Shown: piece after piece, positions 47,132-59,759 of the stretch | Layout of the letters: the number at the start of each line of letters is the position of its first letter | How positions within the stretch are numbered: the first letter of the stretch is position 1 | NCBI GenBank assembly: GCA_015680685.1 | Contig: MNCI01013653.1 | Location: forward strand, 91,353 to 155,352 | Reading direction: 5' to 3' | Length of the DNA: 64,000 bases | From: Gnetum montanum | Taxonomy: Eukaryota > Streptophyta > Gnetopsida > Gnetales > Gnetaceae | Made by a program: the position numbers and the translations under genes | Notes under the pieces: model-generated | What the model saw: only the letters and a program-made list of their open reading frames with translations | Database searches by the model: none | Told to the model about the DNA's origin: nothing

Positions 47132-48865
47132 TGAAACACCACTAAATTCAACTTAGCACTTTGAAGTGGGAATGACTCAAGTCCTTTTGAAGTTTCAAAG
47201 GAAAACTTTGGCTAAGGCATGGTGCTCACATCCAGCTTGCCCAAGGTAGGTTGCTCACACTATCAAACTAGCTTTTCCTTAGCACGACCAACTCCAAACA
47301 ACGTCAAAATCAAGTCAAAAAGTGTAGTCATGCTGCAAGGCATGCTGTGGTCATGCTGCAGGGTGTGTCCAGTGTGAAAAACTCTCAAAGCTTCCAAATA
47401 AAGTCATAATAATCATATTTTCAAAGGAGAAAATTATCCTCAAGCTCACCATTGACAACCTCTAGACTTTAGCCTCCAAAATCTCCAAATTTTAAGTCAA
47501 AAAATTGCAATTTTTCACAGGTGTTTGCAAGCCACGTTGTAGATGATGCTGCAGGTCATGTTGTGCTCACGCTGCAACGTGACATACCAAGAATGGCTCA
47601 AAAACAAGGCACATCAATCTTAGTTTTCAATCTCAAGATCACATAGGAAAGCAGCAGTCACACTTCAAAAATCCAAGCTTCAGAACTCAAAAAATGGTGT
47701 CAAAAATTATCTTTTATCTTACTCACGCTGAAGGTCATGCTCAGCGTAAGTACAACATGAGTGCAGTGTACGCACGCTAAGACACACACGCTGAGACGCA
47801 TACGTTGACATGTTGGGACACTGGGACTCACACTAGAAGTCATGTTTGGTGTGAGTGCAGTGTGAACATGATGGAACTCACGCTAAAGGCACATCAACTC
47901 ACGTTGGAATCCCTGGTCAGATAGAATAGCCACAAATTGACATCTCGACATCCTGCAACACTCAATCCATGGTCAAGTGAGCCAGGATAGAATTTATCTT
48001 GTTGTACATTTCATTGTAAATATTAATTTTTGGGAATTTAAGGCCCTCATGGTCTAAATTAAATGTACTTTCATGGGCTTGAGTAAACCACGAGTTATAC
48101 AATGCAATGTATCTGGTCAAGAACGTAGCTTGCCGACACACGACCAACTCATACACGGTTGTCCATCGGACATGTGTCACTTGATCCAATTTCCTATTAA
48201 ATCCCAACCCTTAATTCCATTCTGGAATTCCACACCCGAGCATGGCCCATCCCTATAAATACCTTGTTGATTCACATGAATCGGGGCTTGGCAATTGGAG
48301 ACATTGGCAATTCTGAGAACACACAGCAAACCAGCAATCCTTGGATGCTTGGCACACTTGACTCTTGGCATCCAAGTACTTCTCACATACATCATCACAT
48401 CATCGAGTCACATCATCCCGGGGCTAGGTGTTTGACCTGCCATCCATACGTGTAGCTACGCTTTGATCAGTGCACATCTTTTCTAAGAAATACAATTCAG
48501 TTTCATTTTTCCAACCAACCATTATTTCTAATTACTTTGTTTTATATTTAGTTTACGTTCTACCTATATTATATTTACGATCCTATTTACATTCCATTTC
48601 CAATAAACTACATATATTTCTATTTACATTTTATGTGCACTATTCACGTTTTAAGACATCGGTTACGATAACCCTAGCGCAAGCCATAGTTTTAGCTCAG
48701 GGAAGTCCTTGGTTGATTTGCATGCAGACCATCCAAGGCACTCTACCTTCATTCCCTTTTCTAGCTTGCCCTCAAGCAAAGGTAGGGTCAGCTATGCCTG
48801 CCCAATGATCTTTCAATGTATGTTTCCCTTCCAGCCTTACATTGACGATTTAGGTCAGTACAACA
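47132..48865 (+). repeat. B2 3' LTR
   Basis: Starts TGAAACACCACTAAATTC right after the PPT AAAGAGGGGCCAA and ends GTACAACA. TATAAATACC at 48,254. It aligns with 39,728-41,538 along its length and is shorter by about 80 bp because of small deletions. Confidence 0.85.
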
Positions 48866-49373
48866 ATTTCCTAGCCTAGCAAGCACCGACTCATCAAGTT
48901 CCTGGTAGTAGGCCATTGGAAGTAGACAAGGAGCTGTGACCATACTATTTTGTTGTAAGCTGTGCCTATCCACACTGCACATTAGTTGTATACATTCTTC
49001 AGCCAAACAAAGACCAAATCCCTCAATTTTTTGGCAATGCATTCTCTCACCAAAGCTCCTTCTTCACTTTCTTATAGCATATGTTTTACATCATTTTGCA
49101 TAAGTTCACATTTATTTCTCATTCACATATTTTACCATGCTTTTACTATTCTGTATGCTATGTTTTCTGCACCTGAATCTCTCCACATGACATATTAAAA
49201 CAAATGTTTACAAAAGGTTATTGTACATTGACTAAGTCCCTATCTAATCAACCAAACTGTTTAGGGCACCCCATTTCCGTTTTCTCTAGCATGACACTCG
49301 CATGGATCCAGGGTTAGGCTATATGCCCAGTAACCTCTCGGTGTTCCAGCCATTGACATTTTTAGCTACTACA
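48866..49373 (+). repeat. B3 5' LTR, right part
   Basis: Ends TAGCTACTACA before the primer site, with GGCACCCCATTT and TGGATCCAGGGTTAGGCTAT matching the B1 LTR end at 27,690-27,760. Inferred to be the downstream piece of the LTR split by B2. Confidence 0.65.
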
Positions 49374-49378
49374 ATTTT

Positions 49379-49397
49379 TGGTACTAGAAGGAGGATC
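49379..49397 (+). other. B3 primer binding site
   Basis: TGGTACTAGAAGGAGGATC follows the LTR end by five bases, as in B1. Confidence 0.7.
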
Positions 49398-49953
49398 TTC
49401 TTTGTGCCCTTTTTGCACATTACGGGTAATCCTACATGCTATCTGTACCCTGCTACCTACTAGCTTAGATGTCACACCCTTGTGGTTGTTTATGCACTGG
49501 GTGGTGCAGACTGGTCACAACGATAGTTCCTCTAGAAGCTTGTAGGATGAAAGCCTCCAACTATTTACTATACCATGCTCACTCTATCAACTACGCTATG
49601 CTGCCTGCGTCCTGTATGGCATAGCAGGCCTATCAGTGTTACGCTGCTTATTACGTAATACCTCTCTACAATGTTATGTTTCCTACAATGTAACAACCCT
49701 CTACTGTGTCATCCTATCCATCATGATACGCTACCCATCATGTTACGCTACCTACATCCTCTGCATTGTAGTAGTCCTATTCAGCGTAGCAGGCGTGACA
49801 ATGAAGGAAACCAATTTCTGACACTTCCTATCATACCTATTTTAGCCTACCTCTTTTATGCTTTTTCAAATACAACCACTCAGCATAACAATGTGCTATT
49901 TGCAATTTTTTCTTACACATACCCTTCTTGTTTCCACCTATTTCATAGCAAAA

Positions 49954-52230
49954 AATGATTCTTGCAACCACTTCTATTCCCACCTTGAACCTAGAGGTGC
50001 CCTACTTTGCCCAAAACATAGCAGGTCTTGAGCAACCACCTATCCTAGTGGTGATGTTGCAATAGTTCCTCAAATAGTGTCAGTGATCACTCGAATACTT
50101 TCCACAAGACGAGAAGCAGTACAACCTTTTGTGTGTGAAAATGTAGGCTAATCTACCCTTAGAACATTGTGAATTCAAAGAGAAATGTAACTTTGAGTTC
50201 ATCTATCAAAAGGAGATGGAGTTCATCCCTACTCTCGATATCACCATCTCGTTGACTGAGACGTACCAATGGATGCTTAACCAACTTGTCCAAGTAAGCA
50301 AAGCAAGAGAACAGAACACTATGTCCCACTATGAAGAAGCCTTCCAAGATGGCCAAGAGGATTTGGACTCCCACTTAGAAGGTGGTGGTCCAATCTACAC
50401 CATAGGTGTTCCTTCTACCTCCATTTCCCATTCACATCAGTCATAGTTTTCCATCCCCTTTTGTATCCCCGTGACAGTGTCGCAACCTCAACCTTCTATG
50501 GCAATGGGTAGTCACCCAATGTTTTCAACATACCAGCATATAGGCCCTTCAACCTTAGTACCTATCAATCAGTCTTCTCAATCCGTCCAACTACCGCATT
50601 CAATCTCTATGATGTCCATGTTGTCGTATGTGCACAACATACCTACATCACAACCACATGTAGATTCTATTTTTATCCCCTTCCTCACGACCGTTCTGCC
50701 ATCAGTAGTAGGTCCAACTCTGATCGCATGGTGGACAACAACCACCTCTTTTCCAGCAACTCAAATGTCTCACGTGCAACCATATGAGCAGCCTCAAACA
50801 TATCAATTCCCACATGTAGTGCAATTGAGCATCGGGCTATGGGCCACCCACACCACTAGACAGATGACTATGCACATGCTGCCACCTATGATAGCCATCC
50901 TTGTGGCACCACCTGCTGGGTTGTGGACTACCCAACCGACATTGTTGGTGGGAGTTGCTCCAATAGCACCCTTGGCAGGACTGGCAGCTGCACCATCAGT
51001 GCCACAAGAAATGGCTACTTTAGCAACCACACAAGCATCTACAACATCCCCAGGTTTGGATCAAGCTTTCCAACTCATCCAGACCCTCACTGAAGAGATC
51101 AAATGGCTTAAGGTCATCGATTCTAAAATTGTCCAGGTCATGGACTTTTACCACAATGATCCTATCAGCCTAGTTGTCCCTATGCTCACGTTTCCCTTGT
51201 GGTGCCACTCCCCCAATTTACAAAATAAGATGGGGAGGGTGATCTGAATGCACATTTGGTAACCTTTAGGTCTGAATCCTTACTGTTGCAACCATGGCCT
51301 CACACCATCATCCATGTCTTTGCCATGTCTCTCATAGGCAAAGATTTGGACTTGTACTATGCACTTCCACATGCCTCTATCTCCACCTTGGAGGAGCTAC
51401 TAAGCCAATTTGTGACTCATTTTAAGTACTAATTAAACCGGAAGTTACTTTAGACCAGCTCATGAGCGTTAAGCAGGAACCGATAGAATCTGTATAGAGA
51501 TTTATACAATGGTGGAGTGTAACCTTGAACGAGATATGTGAACCAATTACTAAGGCCCACTTGTTGGTGATCTTTAAGGATGTAGTCAATGAATTCATTA
51601 AGTCTAATATCTACTACTTGGTCCTGTGTTCGCTCAACCAAGCATTCGCTCAAACCAAGAGCATCCAAGATGTGGCAAAGGCTAGTAGGGACCTAGCCTA
51701 CATGGCCTATAGGAATGCCCAGACTAAGAAAGACAAGGAGAAAGGCAAGGACATAGAAACTACAGTGGCCACTGTAGCTAATGAGACCAAGCCTAACAAC
51801 AACAAAAAGGCTTCCACCATGTCTAAGGCTCCCACTAATGCAACACCTAGCCCTGCTAGAACTAGTCAGCCACAAGCATCAACACTTGTAGTGAAAACAT
51901 AGCCAAGGAAAAACTTTGAGTGCAAGGATTGCTCAAAGTATACCCCATTACCGACTAAGCATTCAGAACTCTTGATGCAATTTTTAGGAGCAAGGTGTAT
52001 ACAACACAAACGAATGTTGGAGGAAGCTATTAAATGCCACCAAAGGTACTGTGAAGTTCTTTGGAACCCCTCCTTGGCTATGCCCAATGAACCACTAGTG
52101 CCTAATAATTTCAAGTTGGACTGTTTCTATAACTATCACCAACTGTGTGGGCATAATATAGATTACTTCCTAGCATTAAAAGATGACATACAATGCATGA
52201 TAGATCATGGAAAGTTGGTCTTGGATTAGA
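49954..52230 (+). pseudogene. B3 gag polyprotein
   Basis: Begins MILATTSIPTLNLEVP. The N-terminal part LEHCEFKEKCNFEFIYQKEM is at 50,160. A long open frame of 258 residues (50,471-51,247) is rich in Pro, Gln, Thr and Ala. A frameshift near 51,240 leads into the conserved gag domain (DLNAHLVTFRSESLLLQPW, LEELLSQFVTHFKY). The next open piece is 51,525-51,902 (SIQDVAKASRDLAYMAYRN). The zinc-binding-like CFYNYHQLCGHNIDYFLALK is near 52,120. This is the longest nearly intact coding region of the Tat-like set. Confidence 0.85.
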
Positions 52231-52259
52231 GCAGTCCTATTCAACTTGAAAACCAGTCG

Positions 52260-53500
52260 ATGGGCATCTATAAAGATCCCCTAAATGCAAATAATGTAGG
52301 TTACACCATCACCACTATCGGATTTGACAATGACCATGAACCACCACAACAATCCTTTGTTGTTTGCATACCTCCTCGTAAGATAGAAACGCCAACAACT
52401 ACTGTGTCACAAGCCCCCTTTATCATTAGGGCTCCTTTCCAGACATCTCCTGCACCTTTTATGCTGAAAACTGCACCATCTCCCACTACAAAAACATAGG
52501 CACCATTTTTCATTAAGATGCCAAGGCATGTAACTTCTCCCCCAACACCAAATCAAGTGATGAAAACTGCACCCCAACCTCCCCATCCAAAGAGGTGTGA
52601 AGAGTGTCTAGCAAACAAGCTAGCTAGGAAACACACTGCTCTAGGTCCCCCTAAGCCTACCCCCTTGTCTATAGTTCCTATGGCCTCTTCCTCATCAACT
52701 ACCGATAGCAAAACAAAGACACAACCATCACCTTCCAGTCCAAGAGAGCTTAGTGTTCAACCTAAAACCACTCCCCCTTGAGAAATTTGCCTCCTGGGGC
52801 ATATGGAAGAGGAAAAGGTTAGCAAAAAACAAGATGGTAAGCAAGACTTTTTGAATGACATTTCACAAGTTAAATAAGCCTTAAAATAGAAAAACACAAC
52901 ACTAAGTTTATATGACTTGATAATGATCTCTACAACCCATTTTGAGGCAATGGTTTGCATGTTGACATCTATCCCGTTAGCGAAAACATGCTCGCTAAGG
53001 AAAAAGCCATTCATGCAGTCATGCTTCCCCCCATGGCGAAAGAACCATGGACCACCCATCTAACATTTCATGACAAAGCTATCAAAGAAAACCTTTAAAA
53101 GGATCAAGTGACAACCGCTCCAATGTTCATCACCATCTGGGTGGGCCAATACAAGATTCACAAGGTACATGTTGATGATGGAGCTGCCACCAATGTAATA
53201 CCATTTCCTATCATTGACAAGTTGGGCTTGGTAGATCAAATTAATCCCATAGCAAATTCATTTCTTAAGTCTTTTAATGGGGCACATGTGGTAGTCAAGG
53301 GGACTATGCACATCATCTTTGTAGAAAGGGACCAGTTCCCTATGAGCATGATATTCATCATGGTTGAGGAGATGCCAAGATTTAACCTAATCCTGGGGAG
53401 GTTGTGGTTAGCTCAATTAACGGTTGTCCCTTCACCTATACATTAGGAAATCCACTTACCCTACGTGGGTGGGGAAGTAGTGATTTACAGTGACGAAGTG
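52260..53500 (+). pseudogene. B3 protease with proline-rich linker
   Basis: A linker of PPRKIE-, PFIIRAPFQTSPAPF-type repeats (52,350-52,560) is followed by the retropepsin at 53,108-53,446: VHVDDGAATNVIPFPIIDKL, KSFNGAHVVVKGTMHI, MPRFNLILGRLWLAQLTV. The catalytic triplet is D-D-G. A stop near 53,445 replaces a glutamine; the frame then continues with lesions to about 53,730. Confidence 0.85.
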
Positions 53501-53789
53501 GCTCCCTAGGCCATAAACAACATGGACGTGGAGCATGGTTTATTGATAAAAATCTTTGAAAATGAAGCACCCTTTCAAAATGAAACACCATGCTTGACAA
53601 ATGAACATGCCAAAAATGTAGACTCAAGTTAAGAACCCACATGGGCCGAGTTTCCCTTTCAAATAGTAGACCATAATATAGATGAATACCATTGCAAGGC
53701 ATCCCAGCCATATGCCCTGGCTAACCCACATCAGGTTAGAAAGTAATTCAATGATTGAAACTTCTCTCTACATCACTGTAGCAAATTGT

Positions 53790-54050
53790 TATACTTCGAA
53801 TTGCATGATTTACATTTCACATTACATTTCACATTACATTTCTTTTTTACATGATTTACATTTTACATTAAGTTTTCTATTTGCATAATTTACATTTTAC
53901 ATTAAATTTCTTGTTTGCATGATTTACATTTTACAAAGTGTTTACCATTTGCATGATTTACATTTTACATTAAGTTTTCTATTTGCATGATTTTCTTTTT
54001 AGATTAAGTTTTCTATGTGCACGATTTACATTTTACTTTAAGTTTGCTGA
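53790..54050 (+). repeat. TTTACATTTTACATTAAG tandem repeat
   Basis: About eight units of 30-36 bp, TTGCATGATTTACATTTTAC plus ATTAAGTTTTCTA, right after the protease of B3. A less regular relative is at 45,190-45,300 in B2. Confidence 0.85.
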
Positions 54051-54074
54051 TTGCATTGCCCTTGTCGTCAGTAC

Positions 54075-54385
54075 CTCACACATGGCCCGAAATGGCCTAA
54101 AACTAGCAATGGCTTGAAATGGCCTTAAACTATTGCCATAGCCTGAAATGGCCTTAAACAATTTCCATGGCCTAAAACGACCTAAAACTAGCAATGGTCC
54201 AAAATGGCCTAAAACTAGCAATGGCCTGAAACAACCTAAAACTAGCAATGGCCCAAAATGGCCTAAAACTAGTAATAGCCCAAAATGGCTATAAACTATT
54301 GCCATGGCCCGAAATGGCCTTAAACTATTGCCATGGCCTAAAATGACCTAAAACTAGTAATGGCCCGAAATGGCCTTAAACTAAA
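54075..54385 (+). repeat. GGCCTAAAACTAGCAATGGC tandem repeat
   Basis: About eleven units of 27-30 bp of the form GAAATGGCCTAAAACTAGCA. The B2 counterpart at 45,340-45,400 has about two units, so copy number differs strongly between elements. Confidence 0.9.
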
Positions 54386-54543
54386 ACAAGGGCCCAAAGA
54401 CATTAATAAAAAAAATTAATTAACTAAAACAAGATGAAATAATTGTTTCACATTGTGTTCTTCATTAAGTTTCAGCCCATACAATAATTTTTGCAAAGAA
54501 AAAATAAAGTGCAAAAACAAAAATAAAATATTTCGTTGCCACA

Positions 54544-57500
54544 CTATGAGTCTTCATCAGCATCTCCATTTCTTGTTCCACTAGGTCCTACACCTCCATT
54601 TGGATCCTGGATAAGACAAAAAATAAAATAATAAATCAAACTACAATAAGGCTCTCATAAAATAAACTATGACACAATAAAGAATGACTAACCTAAGATG
54701 GCCCCACATCCATTTCATAAGCTATCTTATCCATGCTAGCCGCTAGACGTCATAGGATCTCCTCCTCAATGAGGTTGGCCCAATCTTCCTCCCCCAGATC
54801 AACGCGTGCCACAACTTTCCCTTTCTCCACAAATGTACATTTGGGTGGCCCTAGAGAAAAGGTAGTAGTGGTGGTCTCCATGGAAGGTAAGGTCATTTTC
54901 CTTTTGGGAGACTCACTAACCACAACTTGTTGCATGATCTTTTCATAGGCCTTAGCAATGTCAATGACATTGAGAAATAATTTATGGGTATGCAACTCAA
55001 TGAAAGCATCCTGATATTGCCGAAGGTAGGTAGCACATTCCATTTTGTACATGTGCTTGTGGTTCTTTTGTGCTTGCCCCCATTCGTAGACTTTGACATT
55101 GTAGTCTTTCTAGTCTTGATTCTTCTGGGCTAATAAGTCCATTTGCAAGCATTGCTCTATGATCTCCTAAGTAGCTTCATTTTTACCACGTACGACAGAC
55201 TAGTATCTTGAATAGTCAATTACAGTCATACGCTAGGTGCCATTGGGACCGTCGCGGGCCAATAAAAATTCATTTCTGGACCTTAGATCCTCCAACTCAA
55301 TGGCTTGGCTAGCCTTCTCTTTCTCAATTTTTTGCAGCCTCTTCTAGAGGTCCTCATTGACGCACCTGCACTCCCACAATGACCGTGCCTAGTAAAGTGC
55401 ACATTTGCTCGTTTCCTTGTATACATCATGAGGAACCTTGATTACCTCTAGTTGGAGTACAGGCACCACGTCAACCTCAACCACCTATTGGGGATCCCAC
55501 TTGAGACGAGAAGCTGTCAATTACACATAAGAAAGTGTTATTCATGCAATGATGGAAAAAAATACAATAACTTGGAGAGCCTAACATTGTAATTTAAACA
55601 TACCTATCTCAGGATCGATCTTCCTTAGGTGATCAATCATGTTGTCCACCACCCCCTCCATAAAAGGAAATTTATTGGGGGTCTCGGTCCATGGCTGGAG
55701 GCAGATTGAGGAAGAAGAGTCAGGGACCTTAATAGCGGTGGCTACTGCATAATAAAACACGTTAGCAATGATGGAGAGGAAGACAAAAAAAACAAAAAGT
55801 AACATAAATGATAGTGCAAAGCTTCTAACCAACAAAACCTAGGGGGTGATAGTAGGGGGATCGTCCATCGACACACTGTCAAGTAAGCGATCAAACTCAC
55901 CAGCATCGAATTGGAGCCCTTCCTCTTTTAGCTAACTCAATAATGTAGAGGAATATTCAATTGACATATGCCCCTCAGGTACTGGGCACACACCATAAAA
56001 GGATCATCAATAGTAGGTGCCTCTTCCTCTATGGCAGGGGCCTCTTCTTCTGTAGCCAGGGCCTCTTCTTCTTCTATAGCATTGGCCCCTGCTTTAGGGG
56101 ATAAAACTTCTTTCTCTTATTCTATTAAACACATCTAAGGTAAGTAGGCTAGCCTAACATAAAATTGGAAACTAACTAATGAAAAAAGTAAACACACTTA
56201 CCAACTGTGGGTTTCACTTTACCGACCTTGATCTGTAACTTTTTTCCCCTCTCTTCATTAGTACAGGGAGGTTCTTCCATAGGATGAGAATTTTTGCACT
56301 GCAACTTGGTTTTTACCATTTCTATAATGAGATGTGACCCCCTTAGAACATTGCCTGTTGTACTGGGAGGTGCCTCCCCAATGCTATCTAGGGCACAAAA
56401 GGTACGCCCCACTCGATCCTTCGTCATTATCAAAAGAGATTCCCCAATAGCTTCTAGGGGATCTTAGGATTGGGTGGTATGGAATACTTGGGAAATCCAT
56501 GGCTTGGATATCGGGGTGCAATCCTGCTACACCCACGAACCATTCTTGCAAACCACCAAGAATTTCACAAACTATCATAGGTTGGCTATGAAAAAGGCAT
56601 AATGTACATTGAAACAGGCATCAAGCTTCTCATGAAGCTTGACCATTTCACCACGCAAGCCTTCGGAAAGGTACTTGACCCAATTGTAATGGGTTCCTTC
56701 TTCCATAACATCCCTCATGATCCAAGCTTGCTATACCCCAAGAAGTTTTCCTTAGGAGAGTAGCTTGGGAAAGGCATGGGCCTAGAAGATAGGGTAAACC
56801 TTTTGGACTACCCCTAGCCTAACCTTATGCATGTGAATCTCCTTTCTGTCCTTGCTTGTCCCTAGCCATTCCCCTATGTCCCCTTGATTTTTGACATCCT
56901 TACTAGTCCTTTACCCTATAGGTAGGCCATCAGAGAGAACACTAAAAGGATCTACAAAATGTTGGTCATTAATCTCAAACACCACCCCCACATTATGAAC
57001 CAGTGTGCGAAAGTGGTCAACCTTTTCAGAAAAGGAATCAACTAGGGAAAGCATTTTTGTAGTTGGGACACTTGGATTTACTACTAGAAATAAATCCATA
57101 AGCCTAGACTCCTGAATATTGTGAACAAGGGTGGTTGGGGTCCCATTTCATAGCTAACATTGCATCTTGTCCACCTCCCTATACTTGAAGAAGAGGTTTG
57201 CTTCATCACGCCCAGAGATGATTACTATAACATCTTGGGATTCACTTGCTATTGCAATAATGAAGAACAAAATTAGCAAAAAGAAAAAGAAAAATCATCA
57301 CATGAAGAAAAAAAACAAATGCATAATTTAACATAACGAGTTTGAATGGCGTAGGAAATGGTGGAATTTCCCCTAGAACATCTTCTACGGTAAGTGGTTG
57401 GTGAGATGCCCATTCACTATCCAACAAGCCAAGGTCTTCACATTTCACATAAAACCTGGCATACTTAGTTGGATAGGTTTTGAAATCAAGCCCAAGTTAT

Positions 57501-59386
57501 TCTATGATGTTGGCACGTATGTTCCTGATAGAAGAGAACTCTTGCAAAGCTGTTTGGTCCAACGCCAATGTTCCCTCGTTACCGTAAAGACCATCCTTGT
57601 CAATATATAACCTGGTAATATGCAAAGCACGGTAAGAATTTTGACAAGAGCAAGAAAAATGATACAATATGTTTAAAAAATCTCCATAGGACTCACCCAT
57701 TGACACAATAAATGATCCCAAGTGGGTTCTAGATGTAGGTGCCCATGTGATGAGCGACAAACAATGTGTTGTATTGATGATAATATTTAAATTTGGGCAT
57801 GTCCCAAATTCAACACAAGTGCCTCAAGCCTCTTGGGCATCAATTTGAGCCTTCTTCCCCTTTGACTTCAATTGACCCATCATCCATGAACTTCAAAATG
57901 CCTTGGTTTGACTTGGGAAACAACGTTTTAGCATGTACAATGGCTATCTCGGCCGATAAGTGTGACGACATGATCACACTAAAATGGCGAAGGAGAAACT
58001 CTAGGAATTCTCGTGCACCTTCCCAAAACCAGACTATTTGATCTCCTACCTATGCATGGGGAGAGGGCATGTTGGCCATGGGTGTACTCAGGAAGCATAG
58101 GACTCCTACTAGCTCAAGGATGATTAGGACAGGTTTCAACATGACCCTGCGAAACACAACAAGAAGCGTTAGTACAGTATTTAAGTGATGATTACTGAGT
58201 AGCGTAGTGTAACCCTTAATGTACAGGTTTTCCTTTAAGCATGAAATAGTAAGCCCCTGGCATGGTAAAATAGAACTGAACACTGCATGCAGTGTAGCAG
58301 GGTGTTATAGATAGCACAGTGTAATGGGTACACCCTGCATAGCGTAGTGGGTGCAAGTTGCATAGCGTAGTGGTTAAGCTCTGCATAGTAGCATAGTAGG
58401 CCTAACCTACATAATGTAGCATAGTAGGCATGCCCTGTACAGTGTAGCGTAGAAACTACACTTTGCACAAAAGTAATGGCTACGTTACGCACAATGTAGC
58501 GAGACAATTACACACTGTGTAGCACAGCAAAGTAGCAAGAATGAAAGAGGAAATAATATAACAAGTGTGAAAGTGTAACAAGTATGAAAGGTGTAGCAAT
58601 ACAACAAGCATGACAATGTAGCACATCAACACAGTAACAACATAGCAGCATAGTGGCTTTATCAGTGTAGCAGCGTAGTAGGCCTGCTAGCATAGTAGCG
58701 TGACAAGCTTGCCAATGTAACAGCATAATAGGCCTACCAACATAGTAGCATAGCGTGATAGAACACAAAAAATGTGATAGTCCTTCTATTACAATGAGCA
58801 AAATGATACACATGAAAAAGAACTTACAATGTCCCTGTTGCCCTAGGCCTTGCCCCATCGCATGAAATATAGCAAGGTAAAAGAAAAAATAAAAAATAAA
58901 CTCCCCCTTGCACATGCTATGCTACGTTGGGCATGTGCTATGCTGCTCCAAAAATTTGCAAATCAAAATCTCCTCCATGGATGCTATGCTACACTAAATG
59001 TGCATTACACTGAAACTGCCAAAACCCTCACAATGGCACATCAGCCATTCCCAACAATGTTGGTCAGGATGGTGCCGCATAGCCATAGCATAGCGACCGC
59101 CAAGGCCACTGTGAATAGAGTGGCAATAGCCATGGCATAGCGGGAAAAATGGTAGTCAAGGTAGTAACAATAGTTGTAGTGTAACAACAACAAAAACTAT
59201 GACACCCAAAACAGTGACAACAGTTACAATTTAACATAACGTAAACAAGGGTAGCGTAGCAACTTACCGAGTGGATTGGGTCTCCTGCTACTCCTCAACA
59301 CACACCTTGGAAAGACATCTTAGAGTGCGCTCCCCTTCATCAAGTTTGGAAAGCCCTTGATGCCTACAATCACTCTTGCGTACCAT
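54544..59386 (-). pseudogene. Antisense multi-exon gene inside B3 (unknown protein)
   Basis: Read on the minus strand from an ATG at 59,386 (MVRKSDCRHQGLSK) to a stop at 54,546-54,544 (GTRNGDADEDS). Introns with GT...AG ends that keep the frame: 57,696-57,612, 55,603-55,514 and 54,692-54,607. A GT...AG pair also spans 58,827-58,147, a GTAAGT donor sits at 59,267, and others are likely. Protein, in order: an N-terminal part (FLEFLLRHFSVIMSSHLSAE, ITRLYIDKDGLYG, DLGLLDSEWASHQPLTVEDV), a middle part (REVDKMQC, VPTTKMLSLVDSFSEKVDHF), an acidic EEEEALATEEEAP stretch near 56,070, and a C-terminal coiled-coil-like part (KRLQKIEKEKASQAIELEDL near 55,320; YLRQYQDAFIELHTHK). I do not recognise the family. 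It has several in-frame TAG codons at likely Trp sites, so it is a relic. Antisense ORFs are known in Tat-clade elements; a captured host gene is the alternative. Confidence 0.6.
58170..58770. repeat. TAGCGTAGCATAGTAGG low-order repeats
   Basis: Degenerate repeats of GCATAGCGTAGTGGGT and TAGCATAGTAGGCCTA. They lie within the putative 681-bp intron (58,827-58,147) of the antisense gene. The words resemble the palindrome cores of the Tat-like LTRs, though true palindromes are rarer here. Confidence 0.65.
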
Positions 59387-59700
59387 TTCCTGCTCACAAA
59401 CTCAGGTGTATTGACTATATCAACTACTATGCTATGATCGCTACGTTATCTTTCAGCTCAACTGCACTACAGTCTAGGTGTTAGCTCTAGTAGTGAAAGT
59501 AATAGGATTACCATGGGGTAATCCCCTATTTATAGCCTGTGTGGTTAAAATACCTATTACTTTCCATCTCTCACATGTAACACAGAACATTCTGCACCCC
59601 ACACGTGACATAAGGTGCCCCTATCTACTGTAGTGTAGCAGGGGACATCACTATCCCCTACAGCATAGCATGGGTCTACTGCAGCGTAGCATGCAAGTAC
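59387..59700 (-). promoter_or_regulatory. Putative promoter of the antisense gene
   Basis: Minus strand GGCTATAAATAGGGG (59,539-59,525) is a strong plant TATA box about 145 bp before the ATG at 59,386. Upstream on the same strand (59,620-59,700) lie TAGTGTAGCAGGGG and CAGCGTAGCATG words like those in the LTR U3 regions, so the promoter could derive from a Tat-like LTR. Confidence 0.5.
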
Positions 59701-59759
59701 AGCTTACCACACAGAGGCACTAAAATTGTTACTTCATTTTTTATGATTTTTCATGACAA

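Larger units (their letters stand above)
39728..48865 (+). mobile_element. B2: gag-protease-only Tat-like element
   Basis: Complete outline: LTR, PBS, gag, protease, repeat-rich tail, PPT (about 47,118-47,131) and LTR, 9.1 kb in all. RT, RNase H and integrase are absent, so it would have needed another element's enzymes. Its coding region is nearly free of frameshifts, with most breaks being TAG or TAA where Trp or Gln is expected, which makes it the youngest element here. The 5-bp flanks (GCACT left, ATTTC right) do not form a target duplication. Confidence 0.8.

Noticed and set aside
39723-48870. Target-site duplication around B2
   Set aside because: The 5-bp flanks GCACT and ATTTC do not match; no shifted alternative was convincing.
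53682-53888. 68-codon plus-strand frame after the B3 protease
   Set aside because: Its second half is the TTTACATT repeat and its first half is out of frame with the protease.
54033-54305. 90-codon repeat protein on the minus strand (LVLGHFGPL repeats)
   Set aside because: A shadow of the 27-30-bp minisatellite; the repeat continues outside the frame and has no start context.
58850-59535. Minus-strand Tat-like LTR at the antisense promoter
   Set aside because: It has a TATA box and LTR-like words upstream, but no LTR terminus (TGAAAC start or TGTAGTAGC-type end) at the expected distances, so it is not called as an LTR.
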